This document shows positions 9,520 through 18,818 of a DNA stretch of 64,000 bases, in pieces; position 1 is the stretch's first letter, and each line of letters starts with the position of its first letter. The notes below the pieces were generated by a model. That model was given only the letters and a program-made list of their open reading frames with translations, had not been told where the DNA came from and did not search any database. This stretch comes from Rhodobacteraceae bacterium D3-12. GTDB taxonomy: Bacteria > Pseudomonadota > Alphaproteobacteria > Rhodobacterales > Rhodobacteraceae. A program made the position numbers and the translations under genes. The stretch is from NCBI GenBank assembly GCA_025916135.1, contig CP104793.1, positions 1,550,001 to 1,614,000 of the forward strand, read 5' to 3'.

Positions 9520-10613
9520 CCGTCCTCGGTATGTAACAAGAGGCCGATGCCCAAGAGGGCGGCCGCGAATGGCGGTGCCCAAGCGGCGAGCATTACTGGA
9601 ATTTGGCCGTTTTCGCCGAGAATTTGGGCAAAGTTGCGGATGTAATACAGGCTGAACCCCAATAGCAGAGAGGTCAGCACCGCAACCCCGGTGCCGCCTG
9701 AGCGCACATGGCGCATGGTAAAGGCGGCCCCGATCAGCACCATCGCGATCAGAAACATCGGGCGGGCCAGCTCCATCTGGAGCCAGACGGAATGGCGCCG
9801 AGCGGAAAAGCCTGCCTGCTCCAATTGCCGGATGAAGCGCGGCAAATCCCAGATGGAAATTGCGCCGGGCTTGCCAAAGCTGTCGCGGATACGGTCATTG
9901 GTCAGGTTGGTGGGCAGCCGGTATTCGGCGTGCTCGCTTGCGGCCCCTTCGGGGTTGGTGCCGGTTTCGAGCGGCCAGACCTTGGCGCCGCGCAGCACCC
10001 ATGCGCCGCTGTCGAGTTGGGCCTCGCGGGCTTCGACCCGTTGCAGCGGGCCGCCGGTGGGCGCATAGGACAGGAAGGTCACGTCATAAAACACCGTTGC
10101 CTCGGGGTTGGCAGAGGTGGCGCGGATCACGGTTTGACCCTCGGCGCCGCCTTGACGCAGCCAGAGGCCTTCGGCGGAGATCGAGAGCACCTCACCGCCT
10201 TCGGATTTGAACCCTTGATAGAGCTCGTTATAGCGCTTGCCGGTGGCCGCGACGATGGGGTTGAACATAGAGACCGCCAGCACCCCAATGGTGAGCGCGA
10301 CCATGACCGGCGCGATCAGCGCCTTGAGGCCAGAACGCCCGACGGCGCGCACCACAACCAGTTCAGAGCTTCGCGCGAGGCCGAGAAAGAGCGCGACGGT
10401 CGACAGGATCATGACCAACGCCAATATCTGGTTCATGCCATCTGGTGCATTCAGCAGGGCCAGCACCATCATGTCGGAAAAGCCAGCCGTGGTTCCATCA
10501 AGGCGGCGCACCTGTTCGATGAGGTCGATCAACGCCTGCAGGAGGAAAAAGACCGACAGCAGCCCCATGAAAATCCAGAAGAATTTGCGTGCGAAATAGA
10601 AGTGTAGCCTCAT
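9516..10613 (-). CDS. lptG: LPS export ABC transporter permease LptG
   Basis: 365 residues of the YjgP/YjgQ family. LptF and LptG form the inner-membrane half of the LptB2FG transporter that extracts LPS and feeds the periplasmic bridge. Three N-terminal helices (residues 10-130), a periplasmic beta-jellyroll segment (about 135-265) and three C-terminal helices can be traced. ATG 10613 (MRLHFYFARKFFW) is chosen because it sits four bases into the lptF stop (ATGA overlap) and matches the usual N-terminus. Confidence 0.93.
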   Translation of the reverse strand: MRLHFYFARKFFWIFMGLLSVFFLLQALIDLIEQVRRLDGTTAGFSDMMVLALLNAPDGMNQILALVMILSTVALFLGLARSSELVVVRAVGRSGLKALIAPVMVALTIGVLAVSMFNPIVAATGKRYNELYQGFKSEGGEVLSISAEGLWLRQGGAEGQTVIRATSANPEATVFYDVTFLSYAPTGGPLQRVEAREAQLDSGAWVLRGAKVWPLETGTNPEGAASEHAEYRLPTNLTNDRIRDSFGKPGAISIWDLPRFIRQLEQAGFSARRHSVWLQMELARPMFLIAMVLIGAAFTMRHVRSGGTGVAVLTSLLLGFSLYYIRNFAQILGENGQIPVMLAAWAPPFAAALLGIGLLLHTEDG

Positions 10614-11743
10614 GCCGGTGCCACCTTCTGTACCAGCTTGCGCCGGGTGCCTTGGGTGCGTCCTGACCAAGCGAGAAGGGCGGCTGCCGTGGCTATGCCG
10701 ATCAGCGATGGCAGATAGATCAGCGGCCAGAGCGTTGGGTCGTCACGCACCGGGTCGGCCACGACGCCTTCGATCAGTTTGAGCAGAACGAGGATGATGA
10801 TCGCGCCGACGATTTGTTTCCAGACGCCAAAGCGGCTGAACCCGCCGACCAGCAGCGACGCAAATCCGATCAGCGCAGCCGCGATGCAGAGAAGCGGTTG
10901 TTCGAAACGGCCGTGCAGCTCTTCGGTCAGCGCGCCTTCGCTGCTTCCTGAACGTGCTATCACCCCGGCGCGGTCGGTGAGGATTTCGGGCGTAAAGGCA
11001 TGCGAGGCGTGGAAGGTGTTGACGTCTTCGACCCCAATGAGCGCGCTGATGTCATAGGAGAAATCCGAGAAGTGCGTGGTAAAGAGCTGCCCGGTTTGAC
11101 GGTCGTAGCGTTGGCTCAACCCATCGACCATCACCAGTTTCGACGCATCCCCATCGCGCACGATAAAGGCGGTGTCGGCGGTATAGGTCAGGCTTTCGCC
11201 CTGACCACGGCGATCGGAGAGGAATACGTCCTCAAGCGCGCCTTGTGGCGTGATTTCGCGGATGTAGAACGTGACACCCGCCGAGGGGTGTAGGAAGGTG
11301 CCTTCGGTCAGCAGCTTGGCCGTGACATTGCGCGAAATTTCGATCTCGCGCTCTTTGAGTTGGGCGAGAGACGCGGGCACGAGGAAATGGGTCAGCGCCG
11401 CCATCATCGCCGCAACAATCAGCCCGAACACAAACACTGGTCGCGCCAGCCGCCAAGGTGAGAACCCCGTGGCCTGCATCACGGTGAGTTCGCTTTCAGA
11501 GCTGAGCCGGTTGGTGACATAAACGGTTGCCGCAAACCCCGCCACAGGCAGAACCAGCGCGATCACATTGGGCAGGAGCAGGGCGGTGAATTCGGCAAAG
11601 ACCCAAGCCGTTTGACCATCGCCGATGAGGGTGTCGAAAATCTTGACCGCGCGGTTGAGCCAATACACCGAGACCAGCACGAGCGAGAAGAATCCGAACA
11701 GAACCATGAGTTGGGACAGCATGTATCTGTCGAACCTTGCCAA
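10610..11743 (-). CDS. lptF: LPS export ABC transporter permease LptF, probable TTG start
   Basis: 377 residues from TTG 11743, reading LARFDRYMLSQLMVLFGFFSL, the usual LptF opening with a Met replaced by the TTG start. A G-rich GGAG/GGGGGG stretch lies upstream. The frame stays open further upstream to 11899, but that part looks like non-coding sequence. Topology matches LptG: three helices, a periplasmic domain, then three helices. It pairs with LptG in the LptB2FG complex. This is the first gene of the operon, divergent from pepA. Confidence 0.9.
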   Translation of the reverse strand: MARFDRYMLSQLMVLFGFFSLVLVSVYWLNRAVKIFDTLIGDGQTAWVFAEFTALLLPNVIALVLPVAGFAATVYVTNRLSSESELTVMQATGFSPWRLARPVFVFGLIVAAMMAALTHFLVPASLAQLKEREIEISRNVTAKLLTEGTFLHPSAGVTFYIREITPQGALEDVFLSDRRGQGESLTYTADTAFIVRDGDASKLVMVDGLSQRYDRQTGQLFTTHFSDFSYDISALIGVEDVNTFHASHAFTPEILTDRAGVIARSGSSEGALTEELHGRFEQPLLCIAAALIGFASLLVGGFSRFGVWKQIVGAIIILVLLKLIEGVVADPVRDDPTLWPLIYLPSLIGIATAAALLAWSGRTQGTRRKLVQKVAPA

Positions 11744-12003
11744 ACTGCATCCCCCCGGAGCTTCTGAACGCCACGCATTATGGCCGCGTGTTACGGCGAC
11801 TACATGTTGTGCGCAATCTACTGATTTGTACAAGCGCGGTAAATGGCTAATGCGCCGGGTGGGGCGGGCGCGCCGGTGCGGTGGCGGAGCGCCGCGCACC
11901 GGCGGTGTGGCGGTGTGGCGGTGCGGGGACGCAACGCAACGTCTGGTCTTATCGGCGAGGCCGCGCTAGGTCTGTGACAAGCAACATCTCAGGAGCGCAG
12001 AAC
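11744..12003. other. Divergent lptF/pepA intergenic region with short GGCGGTGT repeats
   Basis: 260 bases between two divergent genes, so promoters for both should lie here. Around 11905-11930 a CGGTGTGG-type octamer is repeated three times (GGCGGTGTGGCGGTGTGGCGG). I could not single out a convincing -35/-10 pair. An AGGAGC ribosome site for pepA lies near 11991. Confidence 0.4.
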
Positions 12004-13473
12004 ATGACCGCATTGGTGCCTTTTTCCTTTTCCGAAACCGATATCGACAAGCTGTCCGAGGCCACGGGCCGCGTGGCGGTTTTCATTGGCACCGATGCCA
12101 AGTTGGATATAGCGGCGCGGCGGGTGAACCGGCTAACCAAAGGGGCGATTGCGCGGCTGATCGAGACGGAAAGCTGGGAAAAAGCCAGTGCCGGAGACGC
12201 CACGGCATTGGCCTATCCCGCAGGGATGAAGGCCGAGGCGGTGGATGTGGTCAAGCTCGACAAGCGTCCAAGCGTGAGCGAGGCGCGCAAGGCGGGCGCG
12301 ACATTGGGCAAGGCGTTGGGCAAGGCGGGCGCGCTTGTGCTGGCCGGGAACAATGCCAAGGCGGCGGAGATCGTGACCGGGATTGCGCTTCGCTCTTACA
12401 CGTTTGAGACCCATAAAACCGGCGAAGCGACCACAGTGGGCGCGGTCGAGGTGATGGCGTCAAAACCCGATGATTTGAAAGCCGCGAGCGAGGCTGCGCT
12501 GGCGGTGGCCGAGGGCGTGCATTTCACCCGCGATCTGGTGAATGAACCGGCCAACCATCTGACCACGACCAGCTTTGCCGAGCGGATTGCCGAGATGAAG
12601 AGCCTTGGCCTCAAGGTGGAAGTTCTGGAGGAAAAGGACCTTGAAAAGCTGGGCATGGGCAGCCTGATTTCGGTTGGGCAAGGTAGCGATAGCCCGTCGA
12701 AAGTTGTTGTTGCACAATGGCTTGGTGGCAAGAAGGGCGACGCGCCGCTGGCATTGGTCGGCAAGGGCGTGGTGTTTGACACAGGTGGTATATCGCTGAA
12801 GCCCGCCGGAGGCATGGAAGAGATGACCATGGATATGGGCGGCGCGGGCGTTGTGGCGGGCACGATGCGCGCGCTGGCGCTGCGCAAGGCGAAGGCCAAT
12901 GTTGTTGGCCTTGTCGGCTTGGTGGAAAACATGCCTTCGGGCAATGCGACGCGGCCCGGCGATGTTGTGACCTCGATGAAGGGTGACACGATCGAGGTCA
13001 TCAACACGGATGCCGAGGGGCGGCTCGTTCTGGCGGATGTGATGTGGTATGCGCAGGACCGGTTCAAACCGGCGGCGATGGTTGATCTGGCCACGCTCAC
13101 CGGCGCGATCATTATCGGGCTGGGGCATGACAAGGCCGGGGTGTTCGCAAATGACGATGATTTCTGCAAGGCGTTCATGAAGGCCGCAGATGCCGAGGGC
13201 GAGGGCGCGTGGCGGATGCCGCTGGACCCGGCCTATGACAAGCAGTTGAAATCGCGGATTGCCGATATGAAGAATGTCGGCGGCCGGCCCGCCGGGTCGA
13301 TCACTGCGGCGCAGTTTTTGCAACGCTTCGTCAAGGACGGCTGCCCATGGATTCACCTTGATATTGCAGGGGTGGCTTTGGTCAAAGGCGGCACCGTGAC
13401 CGCGCCGGATGGGGCGACGGGATGGGGTGTTATGGCGCTGAACCGCTTGGTCGCGGATTCCTACGAAAGCTGA
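12004..13473 (+). CDS. pepA: Leucyl aminopeptidase (M17 family)
   Basis: 489 residues. A manganese/zinc-dependent cytosolic aminopeptidase releasing N-terminal residues. The C-terminal catalytic domain shows the metal-binding GKGVVFDTGGISLKP and the family signature NTDAEGRLVLADV. The start ATG 12004 has AGGAGC about eight bases upstream. The open frame extends upstream to 11881, but the composition there is non-coding. holC follows after nine bases and is probably co-transcribed, the common pepA-holC order. Confidence 0.96.
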   Translation: MTALVPFSFSETDIDKLSEATGRVAVFIGTDAKLDIAARRVNRLTKGAIARLIETESWEKASAGDATALAYPAGMKAEAVDVVKLDKRPSVSEARKAGATLGKALGKAGALVLAGNNAKAAEIVTGIALRSYTFETHKTGEATTVGAVEVMASKPDDLKAASEAALAVAEGVHFTRDLVNEPANHLTTTSFAERIAEMKSLGLKVEVLEEKDLEKLGMGSLISVGQGSDSPSKVVVAQWLGGKKGDAPLALVGKGVVFDTGGISLKPAGGMEEMTMDMGGAGVVAGTMRALALRKAKANVVGLVGLVENMPSGNATRPGDVVTSMKGDTIEVINTDAEGRLVLADVMWYAQDRFKPAAMVDLATLTGAIIIGLGHDKAGVFANDDDFCKAFMKAADAEGEGAWRMPLDPAYDKQLKSRIADMKNVGGRPAGSITAAQFLQRFVKDGCPWIHLDIAGVALVKGGTVTAPDGATGWGVMALNRLVADSYES

Positions 13474-13482
13474 GCGGGGCCA

Positions 13483-13945
13483 ATGGGCGCGATCTTTTTC
13501 TATCACCTGACGCACCGCCCGCTTGAGGCGGTGCTGCCCGATCTGTTGGAGCGCTCGCGCGGGCGGGGATGGAAGGTTCTTGTGCGCGGAGGCGACGCGA
13601 GGCTGCTGGACTGGTTGGATCAGAAGCTGTGGACCGGTGCCGAGGACAGCTTCCTTCCGCATGGGATTGCGGGGGGCGCATGATGCGTTGCAGCCTGTTT
13701 TGCTGACCACGGGTGTCGAGAATGCGAACAATGCGGCGTGTCTGATGCTGGTTGGGGGCGCAGAGGTGAGCGCAGAGGAGATTCGCGCGTTCGAGCGGTC
13801 GTGTTTGTTTTTTGACGGCAACGATCATGCGGCGTTGACGCAGGCGCGGGGCCAGTGGAAGGCGCTGACCAGTGCCGGGGTCGAGGCGCAGTATTGGTCC
13901 GAGGAAAGCGGGCGCTGGGAGATGAAGGCGCAGGCGGGCGGCTAG
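13483..13945 (+). CDS. holC: DNA polymerase III chi subunit, interrupted by a frameshift
   Basis: HolC links the clamp loader to single-strand binding protein. The first half reads MGAIFFYHLTHRPLEAVLPD through to SFLPHGIAGG. The second half, in another frame, begins HDALQPVLLTT and continues to the end. The break is at the six-base G run 13671-13676. Restoring two bases (eight G, or an extra CG) gives AGGAHDALQPVLL, matching the family's HG-x-AGG-x-HD motif, and 154 residues in total. The lesion could also be a real mutation, but the pattern fits the other run errors in this window. Confidence 0.85.
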
Positions 13946-13969
13946 GGCACAGCGCCGTGCTGTGAGAGG

Positions 13970-15271
13970 CTAGATCCCTAGCCGGTCCCGCGTGGCATAC
14001 CATGTCATGGCGAGCGCCAGAAGCGGCGTGCGCAGGGACGGGCCACCGGGGAAAGGTCGCGTTGGGATGCGGGCCATTGTGTCAAACCCAGACGCGTCGC
14101 CCTCAATCGCTTTGGCCATGAGCATGCCCGCATGGGTGGCGGTGCCGACGCCATGTCCGGAATAGCCCGAAGCGGACAGAATATTCTTGCCCACGCGCGC
14201 GAGGTAAGGCAGGCGGCGCAGGGTAATCGCGAGGGTGCCGCCCCATGTGTAGTCAAAGCCTATGTCTTTGAGATGCGGGAAGATTTCCACCATCGGCTTG
14301 CGCACGGTGCGGTCGATATCGGGAAAGCGGTAGCCATAGCTTTCGCCGCCACCAAAGAGCAGGCGCTTGTCGGCGGAGAGCCGGAAGTAGTTGACCACGA
14401 ATTTGCTGTCCGCAACGGCAATATCCTGCGTGAGAACGCGTGCGGCATCTTCGCCGAGGGGTTCTGTGGCGGCGATAAAGTTGTTGATCGGCATAACGCG
14501 CGCCGCGACCTTGCGGTTGAGCCCACCGAGATAGCCGTTGGCAGCAAGGATCACATGCGTTGCGTGAAGTTGCCCGGCGTCGGTGCGGATCACGTGGGGC
14601 GCACCTTCGTCAATAGTATGCACGTGGCTGCGTTCGTAGATTTTGACGCCTGCTTTGACGGCGGCGGTGGCGAGGCCGAGCGCGTAGTTCAGCGGATGCA
14701 AATGGCCCGCGCCCATGTCGAGCGTGCCCCCTTGATAGCGCGGCGAGGGGCAGATCGCCTGCATTTGTGCGGCGTCAAGTGGGGCGATTTGATCATATTT
14801 GTAAGCGGTTTGAAGGTGTTCGCCATAGCGGTGCTCATGGGCCGCCTCGCTTTTGGAGAAACAGGCATGGGCCACGCCGGGCTTGAGGGCGCAATCGATA
14901 TTGTGCCGCGCAATCAATGACTTGACGAGGTCTTTGGCCTCTTCTGCGAGGGTCCAGAGGTGGCGGGCATCATCAAGGCCCATCAGGCGCTCAATCTCGG
15001 TTTGCTCCTGTCGCTGACCGCTGCCGAGTTGACCGCCGTTGCGACCAGACGCACCGAAACCGACGCGATGCGCGTCGAGCAAGGTCACATCAAAGCCCGC
15101 TTCGGCCAGATGGAGCGCGGCGGAGAGGCCGGTAAAGCCGCCGCCGATCACCGCGACATCGGTGCGTTCCTTGCCCTTGAGTATGGGGTGAGACGGGGCG
15201 TCATGCGCCGTCGCCGCATACCAGCTGGGCGCGTGTTGGCCGCGTTTATCGTTTGAAAACAGAAGGTTCAT
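13970..15271 (-). CDS. puuB: FAD-dependent amine oxidase, gamma-glutamylputrescine oxidoreductase-like
   Basis: 433 residues of the DAO family. The FAD-binding GxGxxG is at VAVIGGGFTGLSAALHLAEAG (residue about 40), and the C-terminal FAD loop is ASGYSGHGVGTATHAG. PuuB-type enzymes oxidise gamma-glutamylputrescine to the aldehyde with oxygen as acceptor. The ATG overlaps the stop of the preceding glutamine-synthetase-like gene (ATGA), so the two are one translational unit. The exact amine substrate is inferred from neighbours only. Confidence 0.85.
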   Translation of the reverse strand: MNLLFSNDKRGQHAPSWYAATAHDAPSHPILKGKERTDVAVIGGGFTGLSAALHLAEAGFDVTLLDAHRVGFGASGRNGGQLGSGQRQEQTEIERLMGLDDARHLWTLAEEAKDLVKSLIARHNIDCALKPGVAHACFSKSEAAHEHRYGEHLQTAYKYDQIAPLDAAQMQAICPSPRYQGGTLDMGAGHLHPLNYALGLATAAVKAGVKIYERSHVHTIDEGAPHVIRTDAGQLHATHVILAANGYLGGLNRKVAARVMPINNFIAATEPLGEDAARVLTQDIAVADSKFVVNYFRLSADKRLLFGGGESYGYRFPDIDRTVRKPMVEIFPHLKDIGFDYTWGGTLAITLRRLPYLARVGKNILSASGYSGHGVGTATHAGMLMAKAIEGDASGFDTMARIPTRPFPGGPSLRTPLLALAMTWYATRDRLGI

Positions 15272-16641
15272 ACGTTTAACAGAAGGTGTTCGCGCTCCCA
15301 CGGGCTGATCACGTGGAGGAACTCTTCGTATTCGGTGCGCTTGACGATGGAGTAAACGCGGGCAAAGTCGGGGCCGATGACCTCATGGAAGGCTTTGGCG
15401 GCATCAAACAGGTCGAGGGCGGCGCCCATTTCGCGGGGCACGTCCTCTTCGCCTTCATAGGCGTCGCCTTTGTATTGTTTGTCGGGGCGCAGCTCTTCCT
15501 TGAGGCCGAGATAGCCGCAGGCGAGGCTGGCGGCGATGCCGAGGTAGGGGTTGCAGTCCATGCCCGCCAGACGGTTTTCGACACGGCGAGAGTTAGGCCC
15601 GGAGAGAGGCACGCGAATGCCCGTTGTGCGGTTGTCACGCCCCCATTCGAGATTGATCGGCGCGGCGTTGTCGCGCACGTAACGGCGATAGGAATTCACA
15701 TACGGCGCAATCATCGCAATGGCCGAGGACATGTGGTTTTGCAGCCCGGCGATAAAGTGAAAAAATGCATCAGTTTCACCACCTTGCGGGCCGGAGAAGA
15801 TGTTTTGCCCGGTCTCGGTGTCGAGCACGGAATGGTGCACATGCATCGCGGATCCCGGCTCTTCGGCGATGGGTTTGGCCATGAAAGTTGCATAGCAATT
15901 ATGGCGCAAAGCGGCTTCGCGAATGAGACGTTTGAAGTAGAAAACTTCGTCGGCCAGTTTGACCGGATCGCCATGCACGAGGTTGATTTCCAACTGGCCG
16001 GCGCCGCCCTCTTGGGTGATGCCGTCGATCTCGAATCCTTGGGCCTCGGCGAAGTCGTAGATGTCGTCGATGACGGGGCCGAATTCGTCGACGGCGGTCA
16101 TGGAATAGGCTTGCCGGGCGGCGGCGGGGCGGCCGGAGCGGCCCATCATCGGTTCGATCGCCTTGGCGGGGTCGGTGTTGCGGGCGACGAGATAGAACTC
16201 CATCTCGGGCGCAACGACCGGCTCCCAACCGGCCTCACGATAGAGATTTACCACGCGTTTCAATACGTTACGGGGGGCATATTCAATCGGTTCTTCGTTG
16301 CGATCATAGGCGTCATGGATCACTTGAAGGGTCCAGTCGCCAGTCCAGGGGGCGGCGGTGGTGGTGGCCATGTCGGGCTTGAGGATCATATCACGTTCGA
16401 TAAAGCCTTCCTCGCCAGCGGCTTCGCCCCAATCCCCTGTAATCGTTTGATAAAAAACGGAATCGGGGAGGTGGAAATAGTCTTGGCGTGCGAATTTCGA
16501 GGCCGGGACGGCCTTGCCGCGGGCGATGCCGGGCAGGTCGGAAATGATGCACTCAACCTCATCGAGGCGACGCCCCTCAAGGTAGTCTTTCGCCGGTTGA
16601 GGAATGCCGTCCAGCCAATTGGATTTGTTGGGTTTTTTCAT
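15268..16641 (-). CDS. puuA: Gamma-glutamylputrescine synthetase-like (glutamine synthetase family)
   Basis: 457 residues with the GS fold but not a housekeeping GlnA. The N-terminal domain includes ISDLPGIARGKAVP. Active-site segments include APEMEFYLV, GAGQLEINLVHGDP, GSAMHVHHSV, and NPYLGIAASLACGYLGL. Enzymes of this group ligate glutamate through its gamma-carboxyl to a primary amine using ATP. It overlaps the upstream amidotransferase (ATGA) and the downstream oxidase, forming a tightly coupled catabolic operon. Confidence 0.87.
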   Translation of the reverse strand: MKKPNKSNWLDGIPQPAKDYLEGRRLDEVECIISDLPGIARGKAVPASKFARQDYFHLPDSVFYQTITGDWGEAAGEEGFIERDMILKPDMATTTAAPWTGDWTLQVIHDAYDRNEEPIEYAPRNVLKRVVNLYREAGWEPVVAPEMEFYLVARNTDPAKAIEPMMGRSGRPAAARQAYSMTAVDEFGPVIDDIYDFAEAQGFEIDGITQEGGAGQLEINLVHGDPVKLADEVFYFKRLIREAALRHNCYATFMAKPIAEEPGSAMHVHHSVLDTETGQNIFSGPQGGETDAFFHFIAGLQNHMSSAIAMIAPYVNSYRRYVRDNAAPINLEWGRDNRTTGIRVPLSGPNSRRVENRLAGMDCNPYLGIAASLACGYLGLKEELRPDKQYKGDAYEGEEDVPREMGAALDLFDAAKAFHEVIGPDFARVYSIVKRTEYEEFLHVISPWEREHLLLNV

Positions 16642-17329
16642 GTTTGATTCTCCGCCATGCGGGCGCTGAAAAACTGGGCCATCATCGTGGCGAACGCGTG
16701 ATTATCAAGGGGGGTGGTGAGGGCGGCTTGGGCTTGGTCGAGTTGGGCATCGGGCAGGGTGCCGCGGCCGCGTTTTTCGATCAAACCGCCGACAAAATCG
16801 GCCTCAAACTCGGGATGTGGTTGAATTGTAAGGATATTTTCGCCGATCACCAAGGCAGCGTTGGCGCAGAAATCGTTGGAGCCGATGACGCGCGAATCGG
16901 GGGGGAGTGTGGTGACCTGATCCTGATGCCATGCCATGAGGGTCATGGGGGTGCCGTTAATCTCATAGGTCTGGGGACCGACCGCCCAACCGCCGGAGAA
17001 TTTTTCTACTTTGCCGCCAAGGGCTTGGGCGATGATTTGATGGCCAAAGCAGATGCCGACCATGGGCCGGCCAGAGGCTTGGATGTCGCGGATCAGATCT
17101 TCGAGAGGGGGATCCAAGCGTGATCCTCATAGGCGCCGTGCCGCGATCCGGTGATGAGCCATGCGTCGCAAGCCATTGCATTTGCAGGGAAAACACCATC
17201 CACCACTGCGAAGGTTTCAAAGCTGAACCCGTGGCCGGACAGCAGTTTGGCGAACATTTCATCGTAGTCGCCGCTCTCGGGGGGGAGCATGTTGGGGGCG
17301 TGGCCGGTAAGAAGGATGCCGATTTTCAT
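16638..17329 (-). CDS. Class I glutamine amidotransferase (gamma-glutamyl hydrolase role likely), frameshifted
   Basis: The N-terminal part (from ATG 17329, MKIGILLTGHAPNMLPPESG) ends ...AWIP. The rest, in another frame, starts PLEDLIRDIQASG. One base added to the five-base G run 17107-17111 joins them as WIPPLEDLIRD and gives 230 residues. The catalytic triad of the fold is present: Cys in GICFGHQ, His and Glu in QPHPEFE. It resembles the GuaA-type amidotransferase domain more than E. coli PuuD, but its place between two gamma-glutamyl ligases suggests it removes the glutamyl group at the end of the pathway. A palindrome (17342-17351) lies just before the start. Confidence 0.82.
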
Positions 17330-17341
17330 TTTTTCGCTCGG

Positions 17342-17351
17342 TTTGATCAAA
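17342..17351. promoter_or_regulatory. Candidate operator TTTGATCAAA before the amidotransferase gene
   Basis: A perfect 10-base palindrome 12 bases upstream of ATG 17329. Read on the minus strand it extends to GAAATTTGATCAAA, which is identical over 14 bases to the site at 18722-18735 in front of the first gene of the same cluster. Two matching copies at the starts of two co-directional genes suggest a shared transcription factor site. The cognate regulator is not in the immediate cluster. Confidence 0.5.
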
Positions 17352-17386
17352 TTTCGGGTGGAGGAAGCGCGCCGGGGCGGCGCGGC

Positions 17387-18703
17387 TCAGACCGTTTCAA
17401 GATAGGTTTTCCATTGCTCGTCAGGCGCAATCGTGGCGATCTGTTCTATTTCCTGCCGCTTGGTATAGCACATGTTGCGGATCAGGTCTTGGGGCAAGAG
17501 GCGGGCAATAAAGGCGCTGTTTTCAAACGCATCGACAGCGGCGGCCCAATCGGGGGCGAGCTGGGGCAGGTCGAGGGCATAGGCGTTGCCGGTGATCGGT
17601 TCCGGCGGTTCTTGGGCGTCTTCGATCCCGGCGAGAGCCGCGCCGAGAATGACCGCGAGCGTGAGGTATGGGTTGTTGTCGCCCCCCGACACGCGATGTT
17701 CGATACGGCGCGCAACGGGCGCGCCACCGGGGACGCGAACGGCGGCGGTGCGGTTGTCATAGGCCCAGCAAATGCCGGTGGGGGCATGCGCCTCGGGGAC
17801 CATCCGCTCGTAGGAGTTTGCGTGCGGCGCAAAGAGCAGCGTGGAGGGGTGCAGCCCCTTGAGACAGCCCGCAATCGCGTGGCGCAAGGTGTCGGTGCCG
17901 CGCGCGGTGCCATCGTTGAAGATATTGTTGCCATCCGCATCAAGCACCGAGAAATGCACATGCATGCCGCTGCCGGAATCTTGGGCGAAGGGTTTGGCCA
18001 TGAAGGTGGCGGCGAAATCGTGACGCCGCGCGAGCCCCTTGACCAACGCTTTGAAAAGCCACGCGTTATCGGCGGCTTCCATGGCGTCGCAATGGGTCAG
18101 GTCGATTTCGAACTGGCCAAGGCCTGCTTCGGAGATCGCGCTTTGAGCGGGGATGCCCATTTCGGCGCAGCCATCGTAGAGATCGGTGAAGAACTCATCA
18201 AAGGCGTCGAGCTGGCGCAAGGAGAGGATTGCCTGTCCGTGCAAGGGACGCCCGGACAGCGGGTTGATCGGCGGGGCCGGGGATTGGCCGCTGTCATCAA
18301 CAAGGTAGAATTCCATCTCGGCGGCGGCTTTTACGGTGAGACCACGGTCGGCATAGCGTTTCAAAACGGCGGCGAGCGCATGGCGCGGGTCGCCTTCAAA
18401 GGGGCGGCCATCGTCGTGAAACATCCACATGGGTTGCAGCGCCGAGGCATTTTTGAGCCACGGCATCGGCATCGCGGCGCGTTCGGTGGGCCGCAGGGTG
18501 GCGTCGGCGTCGCCGGTGGCAAAGACCAGCGGGCTGTTGTCGATGTCGGCGCCCCAGATATCGACGTTGAGCACCGAATAGGGCATGCGCACCGCGCCTG
18601 TATCAAGCTTGGAGAAGCTGGAGATTGGCAGGCGTTTGCCGCGCATCTGTCCGTTGAGATCACAGGCGACAGCGCGGAAGGTATGTAAATGTGAATGGTC
18701 CAT
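17387..18703 (-). CDS. Glutamine-synthetase-family gamma-glutamyl amine ligase (second paralogue)
   Basis: 438 residues. It opens with VACDLNGQMRGKRLP, the counterpart of the N-terminal domain of PuuA-type ligases. It shows the active-site blocks AAAEMEFYLVD, GLGQFEIDLTHCD, GSGMHVHFSVLD and NNPYLTLAVILGA. It differs clearly from the PuuA-like protein at 15268-16641, so the operon carries two ligases, which may have different amines or form hetero-oligomers. First gene of the cluster; candidate operator at 18726-18735. Confidence 0.85.
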   Translation of the reverse strand: MDHSHLHTFRAVACDLNGQMRGKRLPISSFSKLDTGAVRMPYSVLNVDIWGADIDNSPLVFATGDADATLRPTERAAMPMPWLKNASALQPMWMFHDDGRPFEGDPRHALAAVLKRYADRGLTVKAAAEMEFYLVDDSGQSPAPPINPLSGRPLHGQAILSLRQLDAFDEFFTDLYDGCAEMGIPAQSAISEAGLGQFEIDLTHCDAMEAADNAWLFKALVKGLARRHDFAATFMAKPFAQDSGSGMHVHFSVLDADGNNIFNDGTARGTDTLRHAIAGCLKGLHPSTLLFAPHANSYERMVPEAHAPTGICWAYDNRTAAVRVPGGAPVARRIEHRVSGGDNNPYLTLAVILGAALAGIEDAQEPPEPITGNAYALDLPQLAPDWAAAVDAFENSAFIARLLPQDLIRNMCYTKRQEIEQIATIAPDEQWKTYLETV

Positions 18704-18725
18704 GACGGGCTCTGTGGTTCGGAAA

Positions 18726-18735
18726 TTTGATCAAA
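18726..18735. promoter_or_regulatory. Candidate operator TTTGATCAAA before the first gamma-glutamyl ligase gene
   Basis: Perfect 10-base palindrome about 23 bases upstream of ATG 18703, inside the larger symmetrical AAATTTGATCAAATT (18723-18737). It shares GAAATTTGATCAAA with the site at 17342-17351 (opposite strand). The position between promoter and start suggests repression. Inference only. Confidence 0.5.
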
Positions 18736-18818
18736 TTATCAGGGTCGGCTGTCCGAATGTCCAGTCTTTTCGCAGGTCTAAAGGTTAATAGCGCTGTTGG
18801 TGCCTAAAAGATGGGGGT

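Noticed and set aside
16638-17329. Orthologue of E. coli PuuD
   Set aside because: The nucleophile motif GICFGHQ is of the GuaA-type class I amidotransferase, not the peptidase C26 type of PuuD, so the symbol was not given.
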